Below are positions 50,069 through 59,565 of a stretch of 64,000 nucleotides of DNA, piece after piece; position 1 is the first letter of the stretch; the number at the start of each line of letters is the position of its first letter. The DNA lies in contig NZ_RAWE01000009.1 in NCBI RefSeq assembly GCF_003611695.1, positions 1 through 64,000 on the forward strand, written 5' to 3'. The translations under genes and the position numbers were made by a program. The notes beneath the pieces were generated by a model. That model saw only the letters and a program-made list of their open reading frames with translations. It was not told where the DNA came from and did not search any database. Source of the stretch: Corallococcus carmarthensis (lineage in GTDB: Bacteria; Myxococcota; Myxococcia; Myxococcales; Myxococcaceae).

Positions 50069-50707
50069 TCACGGGCCGCCGAAGCGATAGCTGCCCCCCA
50101 GCACCAGTCCCAGCGCTCCACGCCCTCCAGGTGTGAGCCACTCCGCGCCAGCGACCGATGCGTCGTAGCTCGGCCAGTACCAGCCCAGCTCGACCTGGAG
50201 CGCGAAGCGTCCGAACGGAACCCGCGTTCCGGCGGCCAGCGACCACAGCACGTCCGACTCCACCACGTCGTACAGCGCGGATCCGGAGACGTACGTGAGG
50301 AAGCGCTCGCGCAGCAGCCAGCTCGCCGCGGCCGTCGCCTCGCCATGGAACAGCGCGCCCGTGTCCAGATCGCTGAACACGTAGCCACGTCCCGTCAGCG
50401 CCACCGCGGGCCGCCCGCCGTCCTGCGCCAGCGCGAGCCACGTCGCTCCCACATCCATCCCCGCCACACCCAGGAGCAGCGGCGTGAGGTGCGCATGAGC
50501 GCTCACGTCCCACCGATCACTCAAGCCGTAGCTCGCGCCCAATGTGGACAGGGGCAGGGGAACGGGCGTGCCCTCCAACCGGACCGCCGGTCCCCCCACG
50601 CCTGCCTCCAGCGCGAGCGTGCCCGCGGGCACGGGCCGCACGTGCGCCGGCAGTCCGCAGGCACAGGCCAATGCGAAGAATCCAGCGAGCGGAAAAACGC
50701 GGCGCAT
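50069..50707 (-). CDS. Hypothetical outer-membrane-like protein
   Basis: The 212-residue protein has an N-terminal signal (PLAGFFALACACG) with a Cys that may be a lipid site. The body alternates short hydrophobic strands with Gly turns (LALEAGVGGPAVRL, FALQVELGWYWPSY, GALGLVLGGSYRFGG) and ends near an aromatic residue, suggesting a small eight-strand barrel. It is on the minus strand, convergent with the fusion protein gene, with 9 bases between them. No family is recognised. Confidence 0.6.
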   Translation of the reverse strand: MRRVFPLAGFFALACACGLPAHVRPVPAGTLALEAGVGGPAVRLEGTPVPLPLSTLGASYGLSDRWDVSAHAHLTPLLLGVAGMDVGATWLALAQDGGRPAVALTGRGYVFSDLDTGALFHGEATAAASWLLRERFLTYVSGSALYDVVESDVLWSLAAGTRVPFGRFALQVELGWYWPSYDASVAGAEWLTPGGRGALGLVLGGSYRFGGP

Positions 50708-50831
50708 GCAGGCCAGCCTAGCGTGCCTGAAGGGCGCCGTTTTCTTGCGCGCATGACGTCTGAACGTACTGTGCCTTCAGGTTGCTGCACCCCCGCAGCA
50801 GCCTGTTGCATCAGCCGGAGGTCATGAGCCA

Positions 50832-51164
50832 ATGAGCGAGAAGCGGAAGGCCAATCGAGCGCCCCTGGACATCTACCTCAACAAGTACATGGGTGGCGTG
50901 CCGTACATGACCCGCGCCGCGGACATCAGCCAGGAAGGTGTCAGCCTCTCGCGTCTCATCGAGCCCCAGCACGACGCGCGCCGCGTGGGCCTCCAGTTCC
51001 AGCTCCCCGGCTCCGAGGAGATCATCTACGCCGAGGGTGAAGTCGTACGCGAGTGGAAGGAACTGGGCCGCAAGGAGCAGTCCGGCGTCCGCTTCACGCT
51101 GCTCACCGAGCGGCACCGCAAGATGATCGACGCCTACGTCGACCGTCACACCGACGGCAACTGA
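50832..51164 (+). CDS. PilZ-domain protein
   Basis: The 110-residue single-domain protein has the PilZ c-di-GMP signature: an Arg-rich RxxxR-type start (KRKANRAPLDIYL) and DISQEGVSLS, the (D/N)xSxxG motif. The C-terminal part (GVRFTLLTERHRKMIDAYVDRH) is typical. PilZ proteins bind cyclic di-GMP and relay it to motility or polysaccharide systems; in myxobacteria many single-domain forms exist. It is a monocistronic-looking gene with a 200-base gene-free stretch after it. Ligand binding here is inferred from the motif. Confidence 0.85.
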   Translation: MSEKRKANRAPLDIYLNKYMGGVPYMTRAADISQEGVSLSRLIEPQHDARRVGLQFQLPGSEEIIYAEGEVVREWKELGRKEQSGVRFTLLTERHRKMIDAYVDRHTDGN

Positions 51165-51364
51165 CGCCAGGCGTTACCCTCCGCGTGTGCCACCGCGATT
51201 GCGCGGTGCCACCGGCGGTTCGCGGTAGTCGCGCTGAGGTCGTCTGGCGGATCCGTGCGTTCCCCGGGTCGCCTTGACTTCGCGCGAAGTGACCCCCTTG
51301 AATGACCGGAGAGGTTCCCTGTGCGCTCGCCGACGTTCGGCGGCGACAACGGGAGGAGTGCTCC

Positions 51365-52168
51365 GTGAGGCGTTCGCTGTGGGGATTGTTGCTGGTCGTG
51401 CCGCTGACGGCGCTGGGCCAGGGCAAGGACGCGAAGGTCGCCGCACCCGCTGCTGAAGCCGCGCGCGGCGTGGGCACTCCGGGCATCAACTGGGAGGGCC
51501 AGGTCCTGCGCGCCACGGGCGCCGGGGCCCCGGACCTCAAGGCCGCCAACCCTGGCCAGGCCCGCCTGGGCGCCGAGCGCGCCGCGAAGCTGGACGCCTT
51601 CCGCAACCTGCTGGAGCAGGCCAAGGGCATCCAGGTGAGCGCCGGCCGCACCGTGGGCGACGAGCTGGCGCGCGACGAAGTGAAGGGCCGCGTCGAGGGC
51701 GCCATCCGCGGCTACAAGATCCTGGCCACGCGCTACTTCTCCGACAGCGGTGTGGAGATGGACGTGGAGGTGCCGCTCGCGGCGCTCACCGCGGCGCTGA
51801 CGCCCGCGCAGGATCCGGCCATCGTGCTCAATGACGGCGCGGCGAAGTACACGGGCCTCGTGGTGGACGCGCGCGGGCTGGGCGCGAAGCCGGTGCTCGC
51901 GCCCAGGCTGGTGGACACGACGGGCAAGGCGCTCTACGGCGCCGCGGTGCTCACGGCGGAGGCGCGCGGCACCACGGGCGTCGCGGCCTGGTTCGACAGC
52001 CTGGACGCCGCCCGGAAGGCCTCGCGCGTGGGCGACAAGCCGCTGGTGGTGAAGGCCGCGCAGCTCCAGGGCTCCGACCTGGTCCTGAACGCGGAAGGCA
52101 TTCGCGCGCTCACCGAGGCGAACACGCGCTTCCTGGCCGAGGGCCGCGTCGTCATCGTCACGCAGTAG
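51365..52168 (+). CDS. LPP20-like secreted protein
   Basis: The 267-residue protein has a signal peptide (SLWGLLLVVPLTALGQG). Residues about 55-160 resemble the LPP20 family (ARLGAERAAKLDAFRNLLEQAKGIQV, GRVEGAIRGYKILATRYFSD), often found in lipoproteins or flagellar/motility assembly factors. The rest is novel. The GTG at 51365 is preceded by GGGAGGAG at a good distance; an ATG 63 bases upstream would add unlikely residues. The next gene (PEGA-like) lies 66 bases downstream in the same direction and could be co-transcribed. The role is unknown. Confidence 0.65.
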   Translation: MRRSLWGLLLVVPLTALGQGKDAKVAAPAAEAARGVGTPGINWEGQVLRATGAGAPDLKAANPGQARLGAERAAKLDAFRNLLEQAKGIQVSAGRTVGDELARDEVKGRVEGAIRGYKILATRYFSDSGVEMDVEVPLAALTAALTPAQDPAIVLNDGAAKYTGLVVDARGLGAKPVLAPRLVDTTGKALYGAAVLTAEARGTTGVAAWFDSLDAARKASRVGDKPLVVKAAQLQGSDLVLNAEGIRALTEANTRFLAEGRVVIVTQ

Positions 52169-52234
52169 CGCCGCCGTCCTGCGCGCCCGAGGAACAACGA
52201 TGTCCCCGAAACCCTTCGCGCAGGCCGTGATGCC

Positions 52235-52618
52235 GTGAGGCCGCTCCGGAGGATGACGCTGGTGGGCCTGTCGGTGGCGTTGATGGGCGGCTGCGCGGCG
52301 AAGCAGGAACAGCCCGCGACTGTGGCCCGTGCGGAACAGCTGATGACCTCCAACGCGGCCAAGCGCGGCGACTTGGTGCTCCGGTGCGAACCCTCGGACG
52401 CCCAGGTGCTGCTGGACGGGGTGGAGCAGGGGGCCTGCAGCGACTTCGCCGGGGTGTCCCGCAGCTTGCGGCTGAACGACTCGGGCTTCCACCAGGTGGT
52501 GGTGAAGAAGCGCGGGTTCTATCCGTACACGACCTACTACGAGCCCAGCGGGGCCCGGGTGACGCTGAAGGTGAAGCTGCGGCCCCTGGCGCCGGAGGGT
52601 GGCGGCGGGTCTCCGTAA
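52235..52618 (+). CDS. PEGA-like lipoprotein
   Basis: The 127-residue protein has a lipobox signal (VGLSVALMGGCAAK, Cys near residue 20). The mature domain resembles PEGA: GDLVLRCEPSDAQVLLDGVEQGACSDF then LRLNDSGFHQVVVKKRGFYPYTTYYE, which alternates strands and a turn. PEGA domains occur at bacterial cell surfaces and sometimes bind carbohydrate or proteins. GTG 52235 gives the best signal peptide; an inner ATG at 52253 would shorten it. It lies after the LPP20-like gene, which may share its promoter. Confidence 0.65.
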   Translation: MRPLRRMTLVGLSVALMGGCAAKQEQPATVARAEQLMTSNAAKRGDLVLRCEPSDAQVLLDGVEQGACSDFAGVSRSLRLNDSGFHQVVVKKRGFYPYTTYYEPSGARVTLKVKLRPLAPEGGGGSP

Positions 52619-52791
52619 GGCTCCTGGTACAGCGTGGCCCCGGTCCCGCCAAGGCTGGCACCCTGGACCGCAAGGTGGCGGGCGACGCCCCGGGTGCGCT
52701 CATGGACCGCAATCAGGGGCCGAAGACGCCGTAGGATGGGCGGGGACAGGAGGCGGTCATCGGACGTCGCAAGAAAGGCAGTGAGCGCGCG

Positions 52792-53976
52792 GTGAAGGTC
52801 CCCCAGCCCATCGCGACCCCAGAGGTGTCCCCGGTGTTGCACGTGGTGCACCCGGAGCCCGTGCCCCCGGCCGGCGACCCCGCGGCCCTGGACGAGGCGG
52901 AGGCCCGCCGGGTCGACTTCGTCTGGTCCGGCGTGATGGTGGGCTCGCTGGCGCTGGTGTTCGCGCTCCTGTCCGTGTTCGGCGGGGTGGCGGTGCCGGT
53001 GCTCCTGGCGCTGACGGGCGCGTACGCGTTCAACCCGCTGGTCACGCTCCTGGAGAAGCGCGGCGTGGACCGCACCTGGGGCACGTCCATCCTCTTCTTC
53101 GCGGGCACGCTGCTGATGGTGGGCGCGGGCCTGTACCTGGTGCCGGTGTTCCGCGACGAAGCGGCGAAGCTGCCCGGCTTCTTCCAGCGCGCCAGCACCC
53201 AGGTGGTGCCGCAGGTGGAGTCGCTGCTGGGCGTGTCGCTGCCAGACCTGGTGAGCCAGCGCACCGCGGAGCTGGGAGAGAAGGCCTCCGAGCTGCTCCA
53301 GAGCGCGGGCCCCACGGCGGCGCGGCTGGTGGCGAGCTTCGCCGGCAACACCGCGCGCTTCGCGGCCACGCTGCTGGGCCTGTCCGTGGTGCCGGTGCTG
53401 GCGTTCTTCTTCCTCCAGGACTACCCGCGCCTCATGGGTCGCATCCAGGACCTGCTGCCGCGCCGCTCCGTGGCGCTGCTGAGCCAGCGCTTCCGTGAGG
53501 TGGACGAGGTGCTGTCCGCCTTCGTGCAGGGCCAGCTCACCGTGGGCGCCATCCTGTCGGTGCTCTACGCGGTGGGCCTGTCCGTGGCGCGCATCGACCT
53601 GGCCATCGCCATTGGCCTCATCGCGGGCTTCGGCAACATGGTGCCCTACCTGGGCACGGGCATCGGCGTGGTGCTGGCGGTGCTGGGCGTGCTCCTGTCG
53701 TGGCAGGGGCCGTGGCAGCTGGCGGTGGTGGCGGCGACCTTCATCATCGGGCAGTTGGCCGAAGGCTTCGTCATCACCCCGCGCGTGGTGGGGGAGAAGG
53801 TGGGCCTGGCCCCCGTGGCGGTCATCATCGCCGTGCTCGCGTTCGGTGAGCTGTTCGGGTTCGTGGGCATCCTCCTGGCCGTGCCTGCCAGCGCCATCCT
53901 CAAGGTCGTCCTCAGCGTCGTCCTCCAGCGCTACCGCCGCACGCAGCTCTACAAGGGGAGCGTGCAGGGGCCGTGA
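52792..53976 (+). CDS. AI-2E family transporter-type membrane protein (PerM-like)
   Basis: The 394-residue protein has about eight transmembrane helices, an N-terminal hydrophilic stretch of 40 residues, and the family pattern SVFGGVAVPVLLALTGAYAFNPLVTLLEKRGVDR and GLIAGFGNMVPYLGTGIGVVLAVLGVLL. The PY/GT near GNMVPYLG is the family hallmark, and the C-terminal helices follow (EGFVITPRVVGEKVGLAPVAVIIAVL). This superfamily covers permeases and Na+/H+-type transporters; the substrate is not predicted. The GTG at 52792 is used. Its stop overlaps the uracil-DNA glycosylase start by four bases. Confidence 0.85.
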   Translation: MKVPQPIATPEVSPVLHVVHPEPVPPAGDPAALDEAEARRVDFVWSGVMVGSLALVFALLSVFGGVAVPVLLALTGAYAFNPLVTLLEKRGVDRTWGTSILFFAGTLLMVGAGLYLVPVFRDEAAKLPGFFQRASTQVVPQVESLLGVSLPDLVSQRTAELGEKASELLQSAGPTAARLVASFAGNTARFAATLLGLSVVPVLAFFFLQDYPRLMGRIQDLLPRRSVALLSQRFREVDEVLSAFVQGQLTVGAILSVLYAVGLSVARIDLAIAIGLIAGFGNMVPYLGTGIGVVLAVLGVLLSWQGPWQLAVVAATFIIGQLAEGFVITPRVVGEKVGLAPVAVIIAVLAFGELFGFVGILLAVPASAILKVVLSVVLQRYRRTQLYKGSVQGP

Positions 53977-54653
53977 CGAAGCTGGAGCAGCTGCACCAGG
54001 AGATGGTCGCGTGCCGGGCCTGTCCCCGGCTGGTGGAGTGGCGCGAGGAGGTGGCCCGCGTGAAGCGGCGCGCCTACCGCGACTGGGACTACTGGGGGAA
54101 GCCCGTCCCCGGCTTCGGCGACCCGAAGGCCCGGCTGATCATCGTGGGGCTCGCCCCCGCCGCGCACGGGGCCAACCGGACGGGGCGGATGTTCACCGGG
54201 GACCGCTCCGGCGACTTCCTCTTCGCGGGCCTGCACCGCGCGGGCTTCGCGAACCAGTCCCACAGCGAGCGCCGGGACGACGGGCTGAAGCTGACGGACG
54301 CCTTCATCGTCGCCGCCGGCCGGTGCGCGCCGCCGGACAACAAGCCACTGCCGGAGGAGCTGGCCCGCTGCGCGCCGTTCCTGGACCGGGAGATGGCGCT
54401 GTTGCCCGGCCGGGTGCTGCTCGCCCTGGGGGCCATCGGGTGGAACGCCGCGCTGGCGTCGGCCGCCCGCACCGGTGGCCCGTTGCCCACGCCCCGGCCC
54501 GCCTTCGGCCACGGTGCCGAGTTCCGGCTGCCGGACGGCCGATGGCTCGTGGGCAGCTACCACGTCAGCCAGCAGAACACGCAGACGGGGAGGCTCACCC
54601 CCGCCATGTTCGACGCGGTGATGAAACGCGTCCGCGCGTTGTTGGAGACGTGA
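53973..54653 (+). CDS. Family 5 uracil-DNA glycosylase
   Basis: The 226-residue enzyme removes uracil from DNA and belongs to family 5 (UdgB). The motif GLAPAAHGANRTGRMFTGD near residues 60-78 is the family signature and active-site loop, and Cys residues in CRACPRLVEW suggest the iron-sulfur cluster of this family, as do the C-terminal GSYHVSQQNTQTGRLT with the HxxQQNxxTG end. The start GTG 53973 overlaps the previous stop by four bases (GTGA). Translation coupling to a membrane permease looks fortuitous. It functions in base-excision repair in the cytoplasm. Confidence 0.9.
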   Translation: MTKLEQLHQEMVACRACPRLVEWREEVARVKRRAYRDWDYWGKPVPGFGDPKARLIIVGLAPAAHGANRTGRMFTGDRSGDFLFAGLHRAGFANQSHSERRDDGLKLTDAFIVAAGRCAPPDNKPLPEELARCAPFLDREMALLPGRVLLALGAIGWNAALASAARTGGPLPTPRPAFGHGAEFRLPDGRWLVGSYHVSQQNTQTGRLTPAMFDAVMKRVRALLET

Positions 54654-54687
54654 ACGCCGGGAAGAGAAGTGCCCGCGCTCATGTTCC

Positions 54688-54716
54688 TTGACAGGTGCGG
54701 GAGCCCGCTGTTATTC
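54688..54716 (+). promoter_or_regulatory. Sigma-70-type promoter of tRNA-Val
   Basis: TTGACA (54688-54693) and TTATTC (54711-54716) are spaced 17 bases, and the tRNA begins 20 bases downstream. The -35 box matches consensus exactly; the -10 box is partial. Confidence 0.6.
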
Positions 54717-54736
54717 CCCGCGCCCATCCGCACGAC

Positions 54737-54808
<72 letters not shown>

Positions 54809-54831
54809 TCATCAGTAAGCGTTCCATCTCG

Positions 54832-54874
54832 CGGGCGGCCGGCTTTTCCAAAAGCCTGCCGCCCGTACTTTTTT
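54832..54874 (+). terminator. Rho-independent terminator after tRNA-Val
   Basis: GGGCGGC then GGCTTTT pairs with AAAAGCC then GCCGCCC around a CC loop (54832-54864, one mismatched pair), followed by TACTTTTTT. It separates the tRNA from thrS. Confidence 0.85.
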
Positions 54875-54896
54875 CCAGCGCAGGGGTTTTTCCGCC

Positions 54897-56825
54897 ATGT
54901 CCGAATCCATCACGGTGACGCTCCCCGACGGCAGCCAGAAGCAGACCGCCCGGGGCACGACCATCGCGGACTTCGTGAAGGGCAGCATCGGCGTGGGGCT
55001 CGCGAAGGCGGCCCTGTTCGCCCGGGTCAATGGTCAGGACGTCGACCTGTCCCGCACGCTCGACGAGGACGCGAAGCTGCAGATCTTCACGCCCAAGAGC
55101 CCTGAAGGCCTGGACCTGATCCGCCACGACGCCGCGCACGTGGTGGCCAGCGCCGTGCAGAAGCTGTTCCCCGGCACGCAGGTGACCATCGGTCCCTCGA
55201 CGGAGGAGGGCTTCTACTACGACTTCTTCCGCGAGAAGCCCTTCACCCCGGAGGAGCTGGAGAAGATCGAGGCGGCCGCCAACGCGGAGCTCAAGCAGGA
55301 CGCGCCCTTCGTCCGCACCGAAATCTCCATGGAGGACGCCATCAAGCTCTTCGAGGAGAAGGGCGAGAAGTTCAAGGTGGAGATCGTCAAGGACATCGCC
55401 GCCAAGGGCGCCAAGACGCTCACGCTCTACACCCACGGCGACTGGGTGGACTTCTGCCTGGGGCCCCACGCGCCCAGCACCGGGAAGATCGGCGTCATCA
55501 AGATCCTCTCCTCCAGCGGCGCGTACTGGCGCGGTGACCACCGCAACCCGATGCTCCAGCGCGTGTACGGCACGGCCTTCTTCGACAAGAAGGCGCTGGA
55601 GGCCTACCTCACGCGCATCGAGGAGGCGAGGAAGCGCGACCACCGCAAGCTGGGCAAGGAGCTGGACCTCTTCCACTTCCACCCGTACTCGCCGGGCGCC
55701 GCCTTCTGGACGCCCAAGGGCACCACGCTCTACCAGACGCTGTCCAACTGGATGCGCTCGCTCACGGCCGGTGACGGCTACGTGGAGATCAAGACGCCCC
55801 TGATGTTCAACAAGGGCCTCTGGGAGACGAGCGGCCACTGGGGCAAGTACAAGGAGAACATGTTCCTGGTGCTCGACAGCGAGTCCGGCGAGCACGACTT
55901 CTCCCTCAAGCCGATGAACTGCCCGTCGCACCACCTGTTCTACGGCTTCAAGAAGCACAGCTACCGCGACCTGCCCCTGCGCCTGCACACCCAGGACGTG
56001 CTCCACCGCAACGAGGCAGCCGGTTCCCTGGGCGGCCTCACCCGCGTGCGCCAGTTCGCGCAGGACGACGCGCACATCTACTGCATGGAGAGCCAGATCA
56101 CCGACGAGGTGCGGCGCTTCGTGCAGCTGTTGGACCGCGTCTACAAGGCGGTGGGCCTCACCTACGCGGTGAAGCTGTCCACGCGCCCCGAGCAGCGCCT
56201 GGGCGATGACTCCCTCTGGGACCGCGCGGAAGGCGGCCTCAAGGCGGCGCTGGAGTCGCTGGGCCTCGAGTACGAGCTGGCCCCCGGCGACGGCGCCTTC
56301 TACGGCCCGAAGATCGACTTCGCCGTCTCCGACAGCATCGGCCGCAGGTGGCAGCTGGGCACCATGCAGCTGGACTACCTGGCCCCGGAGCGCTTCGACC
56401 TCACCTACGTGGGCGAGGACAACGCCGCGCACCGCCCGGTGGTCCTCCACCGCGCCATCTTCGGCTCCTTCGAGCGCTTCACCGCCATCCTCATCGAGCA
56501 CTTCGCGGGCGCGTTCCCGGCGTGGCTCGCCCCGGTGCAGGCCACCCTCGTCACCGTGGCGGACCGTCACCTGGACTACGCCCGCAAGGTGCGGGACGAC
56601 CTGCGCGCCAAGGGCTTCCGCGTGGAGCTGGACGAGCGCGGCATGACGCTCAACGCGAAGATCCGCGAAGCCCAGCTGCAGAAGATCCCGTTCACCCTGG
56701 TCGTGGGCGACAACGAGGTCGAGGCCGGCGCCGTGGCCCCCCGCCGCTACGGCGGTGAGGACCTGAAGACGATGAAGTTCGCCGACTTCGAGGCCCTGCT
56801 GCTGAAGGAAGCCACGCTGCCCTGA
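54897..56825 (+). CDS. thrS: Threonyl-tRNA synthetase
   Basis: ThrRS charges tRNA-Thr with threonine in the cytoplasm. The 642-residue protein has an N-terminal TGS domain (1-65), an editing/SAD domain ([33 protein letters not shown]), a class II catalytic core ([10 protein letters not shown], the zinc-ligand Cys, His in [11 protein letters not shown], and [21 protein letters not shown]), and an anticodon-binding domain. All zinc ligands and motif 2/3 segments are visible. The ATG at 54897 lies 22 bases after the tRNA-Val terminator. It is the first gene of the translation cluster, with infC starting 102 bases after its stop. Confidence 0.98.
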   Translation: MSESITVTLPDGSQKQTARGTTIADFVKGSIGVGLAKAALFARVNGQDVDLSRTLDEDAKLQIFTPKSPEGLDLIRHDAAHVVASAVQKLFPGTQVTIGPSTEEGFYYDFFREKPFTPEELEKIEAAANAELKQDAPFVRTEISMEDAIKLFEEKGEKFKVEIVKDIAAKGAKTLTLYTHGDWVDFCLGPHAPSTGKIGVIKILSSSGAYWRGDHRNPMLQRVYGTAFFDKKALEAYLTRIEEARKRDHRKLGKELDLFHFHPYSPGAAFWTPKGTTLYQTLSNWMRSLTAGDGYVEIKTPLMFNKGLWETSGHWGKYKENMFLVLDSESGEHDFSLKPMNCPSHHLFYGFKKHSYRDLPLRLHTQDVLHRNEAAGSLGGLTRVRQFAQDDAHIYCMESQITDEVRRFVQLLDRVYKAVGLTYAVKLSTRPEQRLGDDSLWDRAEGGLKAALESLGLEYELAPGDGAFYGPKIDFAVSDSIGRRWQLGTMQLDYLAPERFDLTYVGEDNAAHRPVVLHRAIFGSFERFTAILIEHFAGAFPAWLAPVQATLVTVADRHLDYARKVRDDLRAKGFRVELDERGMTLNAKIREAQLQKIPFTLVVGDNEVEAGAVAPRRYGGEDLKTMKFADFEALLLKEATLP

Positions 56826-56878
56826 GCAGTGTGGGGGGACTTGACTCCCCGTCCGGGCTGGACTACTTGCGCGACTTC

Positions 56879-56927
56879 CGGGGATTGAGGCACGACCTCA
56901 TCCCCCGAGTCGTCGGAGGGTCCTCCC
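56879..56927 (+). promoter_or_regulatory. Leader hairpin and ribosome site of infC
   Basis: CGGGGATTGAGG (56879-56890) and CCTCATCCCCCG (56896-56907) form a strong, slightly imperfect stem just before the GGAGGG ribosome site at 56915-56920. GGAG (56915-56918) may also pair with CTCC immediately after, so access could be gated. In other bacteria this operon is controlled through its leader by L20 or IF3; the same here is inferred. Confidence 0.5.
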
Positions 56928-57611
<684 letters not shown>

Positions 57612-57711
57612 TAGAGGCTTCCGCCCAAAGCGTCCGGGAACCGTGCGTCCCGGACCGCCGTCAGTCACGAAGACTGCCGGCCGACAGGAAGCAGAAGGAA
57701 GGTTTGGGATC

Positions 57712-57918
57712 ATGCCCAAGTTGAAGACCCGCAGCGCCGCGAAGAAGCGCTTCCACGTGAAGAAGAGCGGCCAGGTGAAGTTCGGCAAGGCGTTCAGCAA
57801 GCACCTGTTCACCTTCTCCAAGTCGCCCAAGCAGAAGCGCGGCAACCGTGGCACCAGCCACCTGCGCGACATGGACGCGAAGAAGGTCATCAAGGAGCTG
57901 TTCCCCTACGGCGCCTAG
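57712..57918 (+). CDS. rpmI: 50S ribosomal protein bL35
   Basis: The 68-residue basic protein MPKLKTRSAAKKRFHVKKSG matches bL35, a component of the large ribosomal subunit. The gene is the middle member of the conserved infC-rpmI-rplT order. The ATG at 57712 is preceded by an AGGAAGG-rich site (GAAGGAAGG). rplT begins 92 bases after its stop. Confidence 0.97.
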   Translation: MPKLKTRSAAKKRFHVKKSGQVKFGKAFSKHLFTFSKSPKQKRGNRGTSHLRDMDAKKVIKELFPYGA

Positions 57919-58009
57919 TCGTTCCTCGGGTTTGAACCAATCGTGAGTCCTGGCGGAGCGGCGTGAAGCCAGCGCCCCGGGGCCACCTTCCAGAAGTCAG
58001 GAGTGTGTC

Positions 58010-58357
58010 ATGCGCGTCAAAAAGGGATTCAAGGCTCGTCGTCGTCGTAATCGCATTCTCAAGCTTGCCAAGGGCTTCCGCGGCCGTCGCAAGAACTGCT
58101 ACCGCCGTGCGAACCAGGCCGTCGAGCGCGCCCTGGACTACGCCACCCGCGACCGCGCGGTGCGCAAGCGCAACTTCCGCTCGCTGTGGATCGTCCGCAT
58201 CAACGCGGCCGCCCGCACCGTGGGCCTGTCCTACTCGAAGCTGATCGCCGGTCTGGCGAAGGCGAAGATCAGCCTGGACCGCAAGGTCCTGTCCGACCTG
58301 GCCATCACGGACCCCGCGGGCTTTGCCGCCATCGCCAACATCGCGAAGGCAGCCTGA
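58010..58357 (+). CDS. rplT: 50S ribosomal protein bL20
   Basis: The 115-residue product [20 protein letters not shown] is bL20, which assembles early on 23S rRNA; in many bacteria L20 also represses the infC-rpmI-rplT mRNA by binding a leader structure. The long Arg-rich N-terminal helix is typical. The ATG at 58010 follows an AGGAG site. A terminator lies 40 bases after the stop, so pheS-pheT probably have read-through or a separate promoter. Confidence 0.97.
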   Translation: MRVKKGFKARRRRNRILKLAKGFRGRRKNCYRRANQAVERALDYATRDRAVRKRNFRSLWIVRINAAARTVGLSYSKLIAGLAKAKISLDRKVLSDLAITDPAGFAAIANIAKAA

Positions 58358-58396
58358 GACACGGCCGGCGGTGACGCCGGCCCCCGAAGCTGAAAC

Positions 58397-58431
58397 GGGC
58401 TGCCTCCACCAGGGGGCGGCCCCTTTTTTTT
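58397..58431 (+). terminator. Terminator after rplT
   Basis: GGGCTGCC pairs with GGCGGCCC (imperfect, one G-T pair) around a short loop, followed by eight T residues (58424-58431). It may be partial so that pheS is still transcribed. Confidence 0.75.
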
Positions 58432-58481
58432 GCCCGGCGCTTGAGGCGTCCGGGGTGTGAATGGAAGGCGGGAAGAGGACC

Positions 58482-59531
58482 ATGCGAGACCGGTTGCAGG
58501 CGTTGGCGGACGCGGCGCGCCAGGAGATCTCCGGCGTGTCGGAGCCCTCGCAGGTGGAGGCGTTGCGCATCCGCTACCTGGGCAAGAAGGGCGAGCTGTC
58601 CGCGGTGCTGGGCGGCATGGGCAAGCTGCCCCCGGACGAGCGGCGCGCCCTGGGTGAGATCGCCAACACCGTCAAGGCGGAGCTGGAGCAGCTCTTGGCG
58701 GACGCCACGCGGCGCGCGGAAGAGGCCGCGCTGGAGGCCCAGCTGAAGGGCCCCCGGCTGGACGTGACGCTGCCCGGGCGCGCGGTGCTGCCCGGTGGGC
58801 GGCACCCGGTGTCGCGCACGCTGGAGGACATCGTCCGGACGTTCGCGCGGCTCGGGTTCGAGGTGGCCGTCGGCCCGGAGATCGAGCTCGACTACTTCAA
58901 CTTCGAGGCGCTGAACCTGCCCAAGGACCACCCCGCGCGGGACATGCAGGACACGTTCTACGTGGACGAGCCCACCCTGGGCCACGCGAAGAAGGCGGAC
59001 AGCCCGTCGCTCTTGCGCACGCACACGTCGCCGGTGCAGGTGCGGCACATGCTGGCGCGCAAGCCGCCCATCCGCGCGGTGATGCCGGGCCGGGTGTACC
59101 GGCGGGATTCGGACATCACGCACACGCCCATGTTCCACCAGGTGGAAGGCCTGCTCGTGGACAAGGACGTGAGCTTCGCGGAGCTGAAGGGCACGCTGGA
59201 CGCGTTCGTGAAGGCGTTCTTCGGTTCGGAGACGCGCACGCGCTTCCGTCCGTCGTTCTTCCCCTTCACGGAGCCCTCCGCGGAGGTGGACGTCACCTGT
59301 GCGTCGTGCGGCGGCAAGGGCTGCCGCGTGTGCAAGCAGACCGGGTGGCTGGAGGTGCTGGGCAGCGGCATGGTGCACCCGAACGTCTTCACCGCCGCGG
59401 GCTACGACCCGAAGGAGGTGACGGGCTACGCGTTCGGCATGGGCGTGGAGCGCCTGGCCATGCTGCGCTACGGCATCGACGACCTGCGGATGATGTTCGA
59501 GAACGACGCGCGCTTCCTCGCGCAGTTCTGA
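58482..59531 (+). CDS. pheS: Phenylalanyl-tRNA synthetase alpha subunit
   Basis: PheS forms the catalytic alpha subunit of the (alpha-beta)2 enzyme that charges tRNA-Phe. The 349-residue protein has an N-terminal coiled coil (1-90) that binds tRNA, class II motifs 2 and 3 ([12 protein letters not shown] and [12 protein letters not shown]) and a [17 protein letters not shown] segment with Cys pairs, a known PheS zinc site in many bacteria. ATG 58482 follows GGAAGAGG; the earlier ATG 58461 would add seven residues. pheT begins 34 bases after its stop. Confidence 0.95.
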   Translation: MRDRLQALADAARQEISGVSEPSQVEALRIRYLGKKGELSAVLGGMGKLPPDERRALGEIANTVKAELEQLLADATRRAEEAALEAQLKGPRLDVTLPGRAVLPGGRHPVSRTLEDIVRTFARLGFEVAVGPEIELDYFNFEALNLPKDHPARDMQDTFYVDEPTLGHAKKADSPSLLRTHTSPVQVRHMLARKPPIRAVMPGRVYRRDSDITHTPMFHQVEGLLVDKDVSFAELKGTLDAFVKAFFGSETRTRFRPSFFPFTEPSAEVDVTCASCGGKGCRVCKQTGWLEVLGSGMVHPNVFTAAGYDPKEVTGYAFGMGVERLAMLRYGIDDLRMMFENDARFLAQF

Positions 59532-59565
59532 TTCCAGCTTCCAGCCAGATGAAGAGGGTGATCCT

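Noticed and set aside
51165-51364. Small gene or riboswitch in the gap after the PilZ gene
   Set aside because: A short ACCGCG/CGCGGT stem is present but no ORF with a site or known riboswitch core was recognisable.
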